Assembly (NCBI GenBank): GCA_030429565.1
Contig: JAUIFE010000007.1
Coordinates: forward strand, 310,001 to 374,000
Direction: 5' to 3'
Origin: Holophagae bacterium
GTDB taxonomy: Bacteria; Acidobacteriota; Holophagae; Acanthopleuribacterales; Acanthopleuribacteraceae
DNA length: 64,000 bases
This document shows, piece after piece, positions 8,699 through 18,144 of this stretch (within the stretch, counting starts at the first letter, position 1; each line of letters begins with the position of its first letter). The position numbers were made by a program, and so were the translations under genes. The notes below the pieces were generated by a model, which was not told the DNA's origin, ran no database searches, and saw nothing but the letters and a program-made list of their open reading frames with translations.

Positions 8699-9529
8699 CT
8701 AGGGGGTTTTGATGTCGATCTTGGGGGAATGCATGCTCTGCGGCAAACCGATTAACAGCGATTTTTCCAGGAGTTTGACCGCCGTGTCGGCTGGGACCGG
8801 ACCCTTGAGCGAAAGCATGGTGGAACGTGGCGGGCAATCTAAGCGGGTCGACTTTTTGGGCTCGGGTGAGGATGGGTAAGCGACCAGATCGCCGCCCGTC
8901 GCCAGAAACATTTTGGCGTATTTTTCAAGGTGGGCACCCGCCGCCGGTAAACGCAGTGCCAGTGCTTGTTCTTCGCTGACGCTTTCGACGGCTGCTTGGA
9001 AAATGTTTTGAATCAATGCATCGTGGTCTTCGTGGATCAACTGGTGCAGGAGCAAAAATTGATCGGCTGCCAGCTCAATGTAGCGGAAACCCACTTCGCC
9101 GGTGCGTTGACATGCATTGCGGTAAGCCGTCAGCAGCTTGTCTTCCTCAATACTCGGTGGTGGGCCGGGAAAGTCATCGAGGCCCTGTTCGAGGCGGTTG
9201 GCGTCCACGTCACCCAAGTGGGCCAGTTGAATGCCCGGCGTGCCGCCGTTCGAGCCGATAATCTTGGTTAAGGCGCGCAAGCCGTTCATGTACTTGGGTT
9301 GATCGGCGCGCAATAGGCTGTATTTGCGCGATTGCGGCGGCGTTATCGCGGCGGGGCCGGTGATGACCAGCGCCGCTTCCGTTTGGGTCAGTGATTTGTA
9401 GTGCATCAGGAGTTGGGGGGTAACCCGGCCGGTCGGATAAACCAATTCGGTATGGGCCGGTAAGACCGCAAAAGGGTTTTTAAAAAAGACCGATTTCACC
9501 TGTCGCACTGATGAAAGATTACTGTTCAT
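8699..9529 (-). CDS. degenerate old-yellow-enzyme-like (NADH:flavin oxidoreductase) protein
   Basis: The 276-residue product follows the old yellow enzyme TIM-barrel pattern: FFKNPFAVLPAH near the N terminus, GRVTPQLLMHYKSL, AALVITGPAAI, then LRALTKIIGSNGGTPGIQLAHLG. Later RTGEVGFRYIELAADQFLLL replaces the usual region with the catalytic HxxH/HxxN pair, so the substrate-binding histidines are absent. It is also shorter than the usual 340-370 residues. I infer a non-catalytic or altered flavoprotein-fold protein rather than an active ene-reductase. The same reading frame stays open far upstream, antisense to the carboxyltransferase gene; ATG 9527-9529 is chosen because the homologous sequence begins just after it and AAAGG precedes it. 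Confidence 0.65.
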   Translation of the reverse strand: MNSNLSSVRQVKSVFFKNPFAVLPAHTELVYPTGRVTPQLLMHYKSLTQTEAALVITGPAAITPPQSRKYSLLRADQPKYMNGLRALTKIIGSNGGTPGIQLAHLGDVDANRLEQGLDDFPGPPPSIEEDKLLTAYRNACQRTGEVGFRYIELAADQFLLLHQLIHEDHDALIQNIFQAAVESVSEEQALALRLPAAGAHLEKYAKMFLATGGDLVAYPSSPEPKKSTRLDCPPRSTMLSLKGPVPADTAVKLLEKSLLIGLPQSMHSPKIDIKTP

Positions 9530-9967
9530 GCGCAGCCTTTTGCGTCGTTTGATGATCTCTTTGTCGGCATTCTGGTGAAAAGGTTGAGAGATAATTCGTC
9601 GGGTGGCTGTCTGCACATGTCGATAAACCCCTGTCGGCCAAGGCTTCCTGAGTTGGCGACTGGTACTCACAACCGTCCCGGGGCCAATGCCTTGCCGGCT
9701 TGCAGCGGCTAACCCGCCGCCTTGCCCGCTGCAAAACGTGATGGAGGCTCGCGCCCGTGCGGTGTTCAGGTTAAAATGAGCCGCTTCAATGATACGGACC
9801 GTTTCAGTTTTTACGTGGCGACCACCCACCAGCGGTGGGGTCCGGTCGAGAAACGGCCGAAAGTGCGCGGGCTTTACACCAACGCGACACGGCGCCCGCC
9901 GTCGTTGGTCGGTTGCTGCGCTGAACAGGAACAGATTGATCCACAGCAGATCCACAGGGGGACAACC
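9530..9967. other. intergenic region between divergent genes
   Basis: 438 bases between the OYE-like gene and the carboxyltransferase gene. It contains an imperfect direct repeat (TGATCCACAG and AGATCCACAG, about 9938-9958) just before the ribosome site AGGGGGA of the carboxyltransferase. No confident promoter, RNA or coding sequence was found; open frames here have no recognisable product. Confidence 0.4.
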
Positions 9968-11518
9968 ATGAAATACGAGTCGCGTTTTAAAGAATTGATG
10001 GAACGGGAACGCAAGGCGCTGGTCGGCGGCGGTGAAGCCCGGATCGCGCGGCAGCACGAGGTTGGAAAATTGACCGCGCGCGAGCGCATCGACCTGTTGC
10101 TCGATCCCAACAGCTTCCAGGAACTCGACAAGTTGGTGGTTTCGAAACGCAACGATTTCGGCGTCGAGAGTGAGCCGCCGGTGGGTGACGGTGTCGTCTC
10201 CGGGTTCGGTACCGTCGACGGGCGCACGGTGTATGTGTTTGCCCAGGACTTCACCGTTTCGGGTGGTTCTCTGTCGGCAGCCAACGCGCGCAAGATTGTC
10301 AAAATCATGGACTTGGCCATGAAAGTCGGTGCGCCGATCATCAGCCTCAACGATTCCGGCGGGGCGCGCATTCAAGAAGGCGTGCGTTCGCTGGGTGGCT
10401 ATGCCGATATTTTTCTGCGCAACACTCTTGCCTCCGGGGTGATACCGCAAATCTCGGCAATTATGGGTCCCTGTGCCGGCGGTGCCGTCTATTCGCCCGC
10501 CCTTACCGATTTCATCTTTATGGTGCAGGACACCTCCTACATGTTCGTGACCGGGCCCGACGTCATCAAGGCCGTTACCCACGAGGTGGTGACCAAGGAA
10601 GAATTGGGTGGCGCCATGACCCACAACAAAACCTCCGGCGTGGCTCACTTTGCGACACCCGACGACCGCGCCTGTATCGGCATGATTCGCCAACTGTTGG
10701 GCTATATTCCCAGCAACAACCTTAGCGACGCCCCCATCCAAGCCTGTGACGATCCCGAGGATCGCGAAACCGTCGGCATTCAAAGCGTGTTGCCTGACAA
10801 CCCCAACCAACCTTACGATGTCAAAAAAGTGATCGCCGAGGTTGCCGACCAAGGCCGTTTTCTCGAAGTTCAACCGCACTTCGGTAAATCAATTGTGGTT
10901 GGTTTCTGTCGACTTGGCGGCCGCTCTGTCGGCGTTGTCGCCAACCAACCGGCCCATTTGGCCGGGGCACTCGACATTAACTCTTCGACCAAAGGGGCCC
11001 GCTTTGTGCGTTTCTGCGATGCCTTCAATATTCCGCTGGTCACCTTTGAAGATGTTCCGGGCTTTTTGCCTGGCACCCAGCAAGAATTTGGCGGCATTAT
11101 TCGCCACGGTGCCAAATTGCTCTATGCCTTCTCCGAGGCCACCGTTCCTAAAATTACCGTTATTTTGCGCAAAGCCTACGGCGGTGCCTATTGCGTGATG
11201 GCCTCCAAACACCTGCGTACCGATATTAACTTCGCCTACCCCACTGCTGAAATTGCGGTTATGGGTTCGGAAGGTGCGGTTAATATCCTGTTCCGTCGCG
11301 AGTTGGCGCAAGCGGAGGATGTCGACAAACGCCGCCAAGAGCTCATCGACGACTACCAAAACCGCTTTGCGTCGCCCTTTATTGCCGCTGAAGAAGGTTA
11401 TATCGATGAAGTCATCGAGCCCAAGGACACGCGTTTCAAACTGATTCGGGCCTTAAAGATGCTCGAAGACAAACGCGAGGACATGCCGCCCAAAAAACAC
11501 GGCAACATTCCGCTTTAA
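9968..11518 (+). CDS. acyl-CoA carboxylase, carboxyltransferase (beta) subunit
   Basis: A 516-residue cytosolic carboxyltransferase of the PccB/MmdA type. It transfers carboxylate from carboxybiotin to propionyl-CoA or a similar acyl-CoA. Visible features are the N-terminal [22 protein letters not shown], the [10 protein letters not shown] acyl-CoA oxyanion segment (about residues 119-128), [16 protein letters not shown] near 170, and the C-terminal-half [12 protein letters not shown] with [16 protein letters not shown]. Length is typical. ATG 9968 follows AGGGGGACAACC; the frame is open upstream but without a domain. Its biotin carboxylase and carrier partners are probably the genes at 61778 and 63295. 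Substrate (propionyl-CoA versus others) is not fixed by what can be seen. Confidence 0.93.
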   Translation: MKYESRFKELMERERKALVGGGEARIARQHEVGKLTARERIDLLLDPNSFQELDKLVVSKRNDFGVESEPPVGDGVVSGFGTVDGRTVYVFAQDFTVSGGSLSAANARKIVKIMDLAMKVGAPIISLNDSGGARIQEGVRSLGGYADIFLRNTLASGVIPQISAIMGPCAGGAVYSPALTDFIFMVQDTSYMFVTGPDVIKAVTHEVVTKEELGGAMTHNKTSGVAHFATPDDRACIGMIRQLLGYIPSNNLSDAPIQACDDPEDRETVGIQSVLPDNPNQPYDVKKVIAEVADQGRFLEVQPHFGKSIVVGFCRLGGRSVGVVANQPAHLAGALDINSSTKGARFVRFCDAFNIPLVTFEDVPGFLPGTQQEFGGIIRHGAKLLYAFSEATVPKITVILRKAYGGAYCVMASKHLRTDINFAYPTAEIAVMGSEGAVNILFRRELAQAEDVDKRRQELIDDYQNRFASPFIAAEEGYIDEVIEPKDTRFKLIRALKMLEDKREDMPPKKHGNIPL

Positions 11519-11832
11519 CCTTGCCGGCAAGCAGGACGGGTTTACGCGCCGTCCCGCTTGCCGCCTGGACCCAGGACAGCCGCATATTGTCTCGCGCTGA
11601 AAATGCCCTTATGCTTGAAACCAATAAGTGTGATGCATTCCGGCGATTTTGGCCGATACTTTGGCCCCTAACAGCTTGCGGTCTTCTTCGATGGTACCTG
11701 CGAAGGGCTAGGGCGATGCTGTTAATTTGTTTTGCTGTAGATGTTTAGCTGAAATAGTCGGCATGGGTTGTGCTTTTTGGGTTGCGTTCTTTCGCTTGAC
11801 CCACCTGTTTTCACCTGCATTCGAGGCGAGCC
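11519..11832. other. intergenic region upstream of histidine kinase
   Basis: 314 bases between the carboxyltransferase and kinase genes. A GC-rich imperfect repeat with dyad character (GCAAGCAGGACGGG ... CCCGCTTGCC, about 11526-11564) follows the carboxyltransferase stop and could act in termination. No gene or clear promoter is seen. Confidence 0.35.
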
Positions 11833-14598
11833 GTGCTGGAAAAGCTCAAAAAAATTCCGGCGGAGCACGGTAACCGTTTAGGTTACCTGGGCTTGACGCT
11901 GCTAATTGTGTTTGGCCTGATGAATGTCATTCACAATGTGACCTATCGTCAACCCGACGACGGCGCCTCGATCAACATGGAAAACGGTAAAGTGGTCGTC
12001 GTCGATAGTGACTTTTCGGCCGATACCAGCTTGCAGATCGGCGATGTGTTAATTGCCATTGATGATCGCGATATCTTTACGGTCGACGACTATCAGGATT
12101 TTCTTCACGAGGTGGCCGTTGGCTCGCGCCACCTCTACCAAGTGATGCGCGCCGATACCCGTTACGAATACTGGGTTGAAATCAGAGGCAAGCGCAGTCC
12201 CGACCTCTTGTATTACGGGTTTTACACGGTTTCCGGTTTTATCTATCTGCTGTTCCTCTTTTTAATTCTTAGCCAGGATTTGAGTTTAAAAATTCGCGGT
12301 CGTTTGATCGTCTTCGGCCTGTGTGTTTTTCTCGCCTTTGTTTTTCGGGCCACGCCCAAGCTGTCGCCGCTCGATTGGATTAGTTATCACCTTTCTCAGT
12401 TGGGCATATTGCTGTTGCCCTCCGCCTTCTTTTCGATGTCGCTCAAGCAAACGCTCAGTGGCAATCGCTGGTTGGCCTTTCTGCAGGTGGTTCACTGGGT
12501 ACCGAGTCTCGCCACTGCCTTTTTAACCCTCGTGTTGCCGCCGCTTTTGTTGCTGGTCAACGAGGAGGGCATCGGTGCACGCGTTTTCTCCGACTTATTG
12601 CGCATGCAGGGTTATTGGGGTGGGGCGCTGGTTTTGTTGGCCGTGTTGTTGCCCGCCTTATTTGCCGAAATACGTGCGGAGGATCGCAATTTACCCCTCT
12701 TCTGGGCTGTTTCGTGGCTGCCTTATGCGCTGACACAATGGAAGTTGGAGTATCCTTTTGCGCAGGCGATCTCTGGTTTGGCACCGGTTTTCCTGCCTTT
12801 GGCGATGCTCTTTCGCTGGAGTCGAGAAGGGCGTTTGTACCTTGGTAGTCTCGGTAAAAAAGGATTCGTTTACCTAGCCGTCACCCTTTTTCTCATTTTG
12901 GGTTACTTCCTGTTTATTGGTTCGTTTCAAGTACTGTTGGGTGCTTCGATTGGACCTGACGGTCTCTCGATTGTCTCGGGTTTGGGCATCATGTTCGCTG
13001 CTGTTTCCTACACCGCCTTGCGCCATTACGTCACCGACATGTTGGATCGTCTTATCTACGGTGAGCGCTTTGAGCCACTCAAAGAATTGCTCGACTTTTC
13101 GGCTGTGAACCGCGCCGATATTCAGATCGAAGCCTTTTTAAGCACCATTTGTGCGCGCATTCGCCACGCCTTTGGGGTAGAGCAAGCCGTTGCCTGGGTG
13201 CGCCAGGGTGAAGGGCGCTTGTTTCGGTTGGTTGGCGACGGCGACCAGACCACACTCCACTTCGAAACCCTACCCGCCCAGTTCTTGCAGGGGACTCCCT
13301 TGCGGGGGAATCAGGTGGCGGCGGCCTGGCAATCCCAAGCGGAGGCGATGCCTTTTGCCGGTGAGGATTACTTGGCGCCCATCCGCGTTTCCGGTCAACT
13401 CGCCGCGATTATCGTGTTTGTCCCGCGTGAGGGGCGCCGGCTCCCGCCTGAAGAAGATCGCGTGTTGCGCAGTTTGCTGGAGCAATGCGGTGTTTTGATG
13501 GAGAACATGGAGCTGTACGAGAACATCACCCAAAAAGCACAAAGCATCATGCAGCTCAAGGAATACAACGAAAACATCATCGAGTCCTCGCGCATCGGTA
13601 TTCTCACCACCGACGAAATGGACCGTGCTGTTTCCTGTAACAGCGCCTTTGCCGATTTGGTTGGCACACCGCGTGATGCCTTGAGTGGTGCCCGTGTTCC
13701 CGATCTTTTTGCCGAGTACGAGGAAACCAGTCAAGCCGCCATGAAGTTCGGCATGAATTACGAGGTGCGGGTTGTCAATCGGCGTGCGGTTGAAATGGTT
13801 TTAGACATCCGTAAAACGCCGCTAAAGACCAAAGACAATGTCGTTTACGGCACCCTTTACCTGGTAGAGGATATCAGCGAGAAAAAGCGCATCGGTCGCC
13901 AGATGGTTCAGCAAGAAAAGCTGGCGTCGATTGGGCTTTTGGCCGCCGGCGTTGCCCATGAAATCAACACGCCGCTCACCGGAATTGTCAGTTACGCGCA
14001 GTTTCTCATTCAAGATCCCCAGCTCAGTGAGGATCAACGCGAGTTGTTGGACCTCATGCTCAATCAAAGTGAGCGCGCCACCCATATCGTCTCGTCCTTA
14101 CTCAATTTCAGCCGCAAAGAAAATCAACCGAAGGGACCCGTCGACGTGGTCGCTGTTTTGGAGCAAACGCTGAAGTTTTTGCATCACCCATTGCAGAAAA
14201 ACGGGGTCCAGGTGCAGTGTATGTTCCCCGAAGGCGGTGCCTATTTAGAAGGGCTAGGCAACCAAATCCAGCAGGTCTTCGTGAACCTAATCGTCAACGC
14301 CAAGGATGCCATGCCCAACGGTGGTACCTTGAAAATTGAGGTAAGTGCCGGCGATGCCTTTGTAGATCTGCGATTTATCGATGCCGGTACCGGCATGGAT
14401 TGGCAGACGCAAAAACGCATTTTCGATCCCTTTTTCACCACCAAGGAAGTCGGGAAGGGGACCGGGCTGGGGCTTTCAGTTGTGTACAACATTGTGCAAG
14501 AACACGGTGGACATATTGAGGTGGAAAGCAAAGTCGGGCGAGGTTCCATTTTTTATCTGCGCTTTCCGCGTTTGCCGGCGACGGCCGCGGCCTCATGA
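11833..14598 (+). CDS. membrane histidine kinase with PDZ-like, GAF and PAS modules
   Basis: A 921-residue sensor kinase. The order is: one N-terminal membrane helix (about residues 15-36); a PDZ-like domain in the periplasm (about 50-118, with SADTSLQIGDVLIAIDDRD); about eight membrane helices (about 130-400); a GAF-like domain (about 425-570); PAS (about 585-690); HisKA with AAGVAHEINTPLTG (phospho-acceptor His709); and an ATPase domain with NLIVNAKDAM, DAGTGMD and GKGTGLGLSVV. The GTG at 11833 sits just after GAGGCGAG. It is followed 87 bases later by an NtrC-type regulator, its presumed phosphorylation target. The PDZ domain ahead of a multi-helix membrane block suggests sensing of an envelope peptide or misfolded protein; this is inference. 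Confidence 0.88.
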   Translation: MLEKLKKIPAEHGNRLGYLGLTLLIVFGLMNVIHNVTYRQPDDGASINMENGKVVVVDSDFSADTSLQIGDVLIAIDDRDIFTVDDYQDFLHEVAVGSRHLYQVMRADTRYEYWVEIRGKRSPDLLYYGFYTVSGFIYLLFLFLILSQDLSLKIRGRLIVFGLCVFLAFVFRATPKLSPLDWISYHLSQLGILLLPSAFFSMSLKQTLSGNRWLAFLQVVHWVPSLATAFLTLVLPPLLLLVNEEGIGARVFSDLLRMQGYWGGALVLLAVLLPALFAEIRAEDRNLPLFWAVSWLPYALTQWKLEYPFAQAISGLAPVFLPLAMLFRWSREGRLYLGSLGKKGFVYLAVTLFLILGYFLFIGSFQVLLGASIGPDGLSIVSGLGIMFAAVSYTALRHYVTDMLDRLIYGERFEPLKELLDFSAVNRADIQIEAFLSTICARIRHAFGVEQAVAWVRQGEGRLFRLVGDGDQTTLHFETLPAQFLQGTPLRGNQVAAAWQSQAEAMPFAGEDYLAPIRVSGQLAAIIVFVPREGRRLPPEEDRVLRSLLEQCGVLMENMELYENITQKAQSIMQLKEYNENIIESSRIGILTTDEMDRAVSCNSAFADLVGTPRDALSGARVPDLFAEYEETSQAAMKFGMNYEVRVVNRRAVEMVLDIRKTPLKTKDNVVYGTLYLVEDISEKKRIGRQMVQQEKLASIGLLAAGVAHEINTPLTGIVSYAQFLIQDPQLSEDQRELLDLMLNQSERATHIVSSLLNFSRKENQPKGPVDVVAVLEQTLKFLHHPLQKNGVQVQCMFPEGGAYLEGLGNQIQQVFVNLIVNAKDAMPNGGTLKIEVSAGDAFVDLRFIDAGTGMDWQTQKRIFDPFFTTKEVGKGTGLGLSVVYNIVQEHGGHIEVESKVGRGSIFYLRFPRLPATAAAS

Positions 14599-14685
14599 CT
14601 GTCGACCAAAATGGTGCTTGTCGCCGGCAAAACGGGTGGGATCGGTTATGATGTCAGCGAACTCGAAACGAAAGTGGGGCGTTAC

Positions 14686-16062
14686 ATGGATCCAAAGGTA
14701 AAGATCTTTTTGGTCGAAGATGAGCCGGTTGTCCAAGACGTGTTGAAACGCTTATTCCGACCGCGTGGTTACAAGGTGAAAACAGCGGACCGCGGTGACA
14801 CGGCTTTGTCGGCGTTGGAGAGCAACGCCGATTACGACTTGATCATTACCGACCTCAACCTGCCGGGTGTTTCAGGGATCGAGGTCATCAAAAGTGCCAA
14901 AGCCTTATGTCCCGAGGTACCGGTGGTCTTAATTACCGCCTTCGCCTCGATTGATTCGGCGGTGGCCGCCATGAAGGCCGGCGCCTTTGATTACATTCCC
15001 AAGCCGTTCAACAACGAGCAGGTGTTAATGGTGGTGGATAAAGCTTTGGAACAAAAGCGGCTGTTGCAAGAGAATCGCCGCCTACGGCAAGCCTTGAACA
15101 ACCGTTATGGCTTTGAGAATTTGGTCGGCCGCTCGGATGCGATGGTCGAGGTATTCGAGCTGATCCGCCAAGCCGCGCCTTCGACCGCGACCATTTTGAT
15201 ACGTGGTGAAAGTGGCACCGGCAAAGAACTTATCGCGCGCGCCGTGCATCACAACAGCCCCCGGGCCGGTGATCCTTTTGTCGCTTTAAACGCCGGCTCC
15301 ATTCCCACCGACCTGCTTGAGTCTCAGTTGTTCGGCCATGTTAAAGGCGCGTTCACAGGGGCCTTGGCCGACAAAAAAGGTTTGTTTGAGTTGGCCAACA
15401 AAGGCACCTTTTTTCTCGATGAAGTCGGCAACATCAGTTTGGAAATTCAGGCTAAGTTGTTGCGCGTTCTCCAAGAGAAAGAGTTCATGCCGGTGGGTTC
15501 CACGGAAACGGTGGCGGTTGATGTCCGCTTGGTGTGCGCGACCAACGCCGACCTAGAGAAGATGATTGAGGACGGTTCGTTTCGCGAGGATTTGTACTAT
15601 CGCTTGAATGTCATTGAGGTGCATATTCCATCGTTGCGTGAGCGCAGCGGTGACCTGCCGTTATTGATCGACTTTTTCGTCGACAAATACGAAAGTGCCA
15701 ACAACAAAAAAATCGTCAAAATAGAACCCGACTTCATTGCCGCCCTGGAGAAATACCCTTGGCCAGGGAACGTGCGTGAATTAGAGAACCTCATCGAGAG
15801 GGCGATCGTGTTGGCCAGGGACGGCGTGGTTGACAGTAGTTTGTTACCGCCGTCGTTTCGTCAGAAATCGGAACGGGGCCGCGATATGTTGCCCAGCTTG
15901 GATACCGGAATCAATTTCCAAGAGCAAATTCAAACCTACGAGCGCGCGCTCATTTTGCAAGCCCTTAAAAAGACGGACAATGTGCAAAAAGCGGCGGCGG
16001 CGTTGCTGGGCCTGAAAACCACCACTTTTAGCGAAATGCTCAAGCGCCACAAGCTGCGCTAG
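14686..16062 (+). CDS. NtrC-family sigma-54-dependent response regulator
   Basis: A 458-residue activator. The receiver domain (residues 1-120) has VEDEP, the phospho-acceptor ITDLNLPG (Asp56) and the KPF lysine. The AAA+ domain (about 140-375) has Walker A GESGTGKE, the intact sigma-54-contacting GAFTGA loop (221-226), Walker B FFLDEVGN and [10 protein letters not shown] Fis-type helix-turn-helix closes the protein ([20 protein letters not shown]). It is expected to drive sigma-54 RNA polymerase open-complex formation when phosphorylated by the kinase encoded immediately upstream. ATG 14686 is chosen because the receiver domain begins there; an in-frame upstream ATG adds 25 unrelated residues. 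Confidence 0.93.
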   Translation: MDPKVKIFLVEDEPVVQDVLKRLFRPRGYKVKTADRGDTALSALESNADYDLIITDLNLPGVSGIEVIKSAKALCPEVPVVLITAFASIDSAVAAMKAGAFDYIPKPFNNEQVLMVVDKALEQKRLLQENRRLRQALNNRYGFENLVGRSDAMVEVFELIRQAAPSTATILIRGESGTGKELIARAVHHNSPRAGDPFVALNAGSIPTDLLESQLFGHVKGAFTGALADKKGLFELANKGTFFLDEVGNISLEIQAKLLRVLQEKEFMPVGSTETVAVDVRLVCATNADLEKMIEDGSFREDLYYRLNVIEVHIPSLRERSGDLPLLIDFFVDKYESANNKKIVKIEPDFIAALEKYPWPGNVRELENLIERAIVLARDGVVDSSLLPPSFRQKSERGRDMLPSLDTGINFQEQIQTYERALILQALKKTDNVQKAAAALLGLKTTTFSEMLKRHKLR

Positions 16063-16070
16063 GCGCGTGT

Positions 16071-16460
16071 TTACCAGTGGATGACGGTTACTTTTTCCGT
16101 GATTGGCAGCGATATTTCTTCTTGGGTAAAGAGCAGGTCGACGGTAAAGGGAATGTCGATCCAGTAATAAACGACGAAGTTGTAGTTTACGTCGCGCGAG
16201 ACTTCGATGGTGATGTCTTCCGGGGCCAGTTCGAGTCCCAACAGTTGGGCCTCTTCCCTGACGGCCTGGAGGAGTTTGTCGGACTTGTCGCTTGAGTAGG
16301 TTCGCGCCAAATCCTGAACGCGTTTCTCCAGTTCGGCACGCTGTTCCAGGGCATCGTAGTTAAGGTAGAAAGTATAGCCGGCAATGCCAACGATTAGGAA
16401 CGCAAAAAAACAACCAAACAGACCTTTTGTCTTGGACTCTTCGTGTCCCCAGCGTGCCAT
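16071..16460 (-). CDS. small single-pass membrane protein
   Basis: A 129-residue protein with one N-terminal membrane helix (GLFGCFFAFLIVGIAGYTFYL, about residues 13-33) after a charged cytoplasmic start, then a short helical part (ALEQRAELEKRVQDLARTY) and a beta-rich C terminus. The layout resembles DUF4845-type proteins, but I cannot confirm the family. The start at 16460 is preceded by GAGGTAACGC. It is convergent with the response regulator gene, whose stop lies only eight bases away. Confidence 0.7.
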   Translation of the reverse strand: MARWGHEESKTKGLFGCFFAFLIVGIAGYTFYLNYDALEQRAELEKRVQDLARTYSSDKSDKLLQAVREEAQLLGLELAPEDITIEVSRDVNYNFVVYYWIDIPFTVDLLFTQEEISLPITEKVTVIHW

Positions 16461-16524
16461 GCGTTACCTCGCGTGTTCGAAATCTTAAAGACCTGACTTC
16501 GGTACAGATCAAGTGTTAAGGTGA

Positions 16525-16538
16525 GAGTACCTACTCTA
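16525..16538. repeat. short palindrome upstream of LpxH-like gene
   Basis: AGAGTA and TACTCT are perfectly inverted around CC. The site lies between the divergent membrane-protein gene (start 16460) and the TTG start at 16587, so it could be an operator. There is no further support. Confidence 0.3.
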
Positions 16539-16586
16539 AGTATAGCGATTGGTAAAACCACGATACAAGCGGCAGAGGTTGGATTC

Positions 16587-17309
16587 TTGATTTTTGTGAC
16601 AGATGCGCATGTTGCGCCCCGGTTAGGCAACGTCGATGCCTTTTTCGAAATGCTGACATTGTTGGCGGAAACCCGTGAAGATGTGGTCTTTATGGGCGAT
16701 ATCTTCGATTTGTGGATTGGCTTAAAGCGTTACGAAGGTCCAGAGCACCGCCGTTTCGTCGCTTGGTGTCGGGCGGAAAAGGGGCGGCGACGGATTGGTT
16801 TTGTTGAAGGCAACCACGAGTTTTTTGTGGTCCAACGCCATGGCGACGCCTTTACCTGGAGTGACGGCGCCGAGCTCCAGCCGACCGACGCGGGGGTCTT
16901 GGTGGTTCATGGCGATTTGATTAACCGCAAAGATCTTAATTATTTGCGGTTTCGGAAGTGGTCTAAAACGCAGGCTGTTCGGGCGCTGGTTTGGCTCTTG
17001 CCTTTCGGGGCGACCTTGGTGGAGCGGCTGAAAAAGAAGCTCAAAAAAACCAATAAAGCCTTTCGCATTCATTTGCCCGAAGATGAACTGGTGGCTTATG
17101 CCGCGTCGCGACTTGAGTCAGGTGTGCGCCGTATTTTGGTTGGTCACTTTCATCATGAATACGTGGTGGCGGGACCGTCCGGCGGCTGCTTGAACGTGTT
17201 GCCGGACTGGTATGCCACCGGTAAAGTCGCCCATTACCGTGAAGCAGACGACCATCTTACGATCATGTCGTGGGAAGCGCTGGCGGGTCTCGCTGCGTCC
17301 GTCAACTGA
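16587..17309 (+). CDS. lpxH: LpxH-like metallophosphoesterase (UDP-2,3-diacylglucosamine hydrolase)
   Basis: A 240-residue calcineurin-fold phosphoesterase with all five metal motifs: TDAHVA, FMGDIFDLW, GNHEFF, VVHGDLIN and VGHFHHEY. HGDLINRKDLNYLRFRKW resembles the LpxH pattern HGD..C..D..Y..FR, so the likely role is removal of UMP from UDP-2,3-diacylglucosamine in lipid A synthesis at the inner membrane. TTG 16587 is preferred: AGAGGT lies seven bases upstream, the motif-bearing sequence starts at once (LIFVTDAH) and the length equals that of LpxH. An in-frame GTG at 16521 would add 22 residues of no clear character. A related phosphoesterase of other specificity cannot be excluded. Confidence 0.75.
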   Translation: MIFVTDAHVAPRLGNVDAFFEMLTLLAETREDVVFMGDIFDLWIGLKRYEGPEHRRFVAWCRAEKGRRRIGFVEGNHEFFVVQRHGDAFTWSDGAELQPTDAGVLVVHGDLINRKDLNYLRFRKWSKTQAVRALVWLLPFGATLVERLKKKLKKTNKAFRIHLPEDELVAYAASRLESGVRRILVGHFHHEYVVAGPSGGCLNVLPDWYATGKVAHYREADDHLTIMSWEALAGLAASVN

Positions 17310-17462
17310 GGGTTTCGATGCCGATCGGGTTGGTTTCCCGCGTAATTTTCGCCCAAAGCCGGCAAAAGACGTTATGATAATGGGTTTTTGACGCCCCCGC
17401 GAGGGGAGGCTTGATTTCGGATCAGGAGCCGGCCTGCAACCATTGCCTGCCGCCGGTTTGGC

Positions 17463-17480
17463 ACGGGATTTTCCCGTTTT
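17463..17480 (+). terminator. small terminator-like hairpin ahead of atp operon
   Basis: ACGGGA and TCCCGT pair around TTT and are followed by a further TTT. The six-pair stem is weak. It would stop readthrough from the lpxH-like gene into the atp promoter region. Confidence 0.35.
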
Positions 17481-17509
17481 ACAAAGCGCCTTAATTTTCC
17501 CTGATTCGT

Positions 17510-17538
17510 TTGACACCCAAGAGCCTGTGTGTTACTTT
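17510..17538 (+). promoter_or_regulatory. probable promoter of the atp operon
   Basis: A perfect TTGACA (17510-17515) is followed after 17 bases by TACTTT (17533-17538), 69 bases upstream of the first atp gene. The -10 box is a weak match, the -35 and spacing are ideal. Confidence 0.45.
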
Positions 17539-17606
17539 TCCAGCGTTTTTGGGTGTTTGAGCCGGTTCATGAACAATCAGAGAAAAAGTGAACGGGAAGT
17601 TTTTTT

Positions 17607-18065
17607 ATGGAAAAAATGTTACAGGGTTTGCCCGGTCCCATGCAGATCAACGAAACGATTTTCGTGATCGCGGTTCTCTTCCTGGTGTTGCTCGTCATTC
17701 TCAACAATCTGATTTTTAAACCGATTGTTGCCAAGTTGGAAGAACGTGCCCATCGCATTAAAGAGGGAGCCGACGCCGAAGCGCATTCTTTGAAAACCGT
17801 TGAAGAAAGCATGGCGACCCTCAAGAAGAAAAGAATTGAGGCACGAGCCGACGCGCAAAATCAGACGCATGCCATCCTGAAAGCGTCAGAGTCGGAAGGT
17901 AACCAAATCATTGCCGACTCACGTGAGAAAGCCAAACGCTTGGTTGAGGCGACTGCAAAAGAAGTCGACGACCAAGTGGAAAAGGCCAAGACGGCATTGC
18001 GGGATGAAACCAAAAGTTTGGCGGAGAAAATCGCCACAACGGTGCTTTCTCGTTCGACGACCTAA
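17607..18065 (+). CDS. atpF': F-type ATP synthase subunit b' (first b-type subunit)
   Basis: A 152-residue peripheral-stalk subunit. One N-terminal membrane helix (IFVIAVLFLVLLVILNNLIF, about residues 18-37) precedes a long charged coiled coil rich in Ala, Glu and Lys. It heads the operon b'-b-delta-alpha-gamma-beta-epsilon. With the next gene it would form a b/b' heterodimer joining Fo to F1. The start at ATG 17607 follows GGGAAG. No a or c subunit gene precedes it. Confidence 0.85.
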   Translation: MEKMLQGLPGPMQINETIFVIAVLFLVLLVILNNLIFKPIVAKLEERAHRIKEGADAEAHSLKTVEESMATLKKKRIEARADAQNQTHAILKASESEGNQIIADSREKAKRLVEATAKEVDDQVEKAKTALRDETKSLAEKIATTVLSRSTT

Positions 18066-18144
18066 CCCCCGACGGGCGGCTGCTTGCACGGTCGCCTTTC
18101 GAACAGCGTGAAATCCGTTTGGTGAAGATTGGGGTAGAGCTTTA

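Noticed and set aside
9530-10879. Upstream extension of the OYE-like reading frame, antisense to the carboxyltransferase
   Set aside because: Translation there does not resemble any domain and the opposite strand is a certain gene; the OYE-like homology begins just after 9529.
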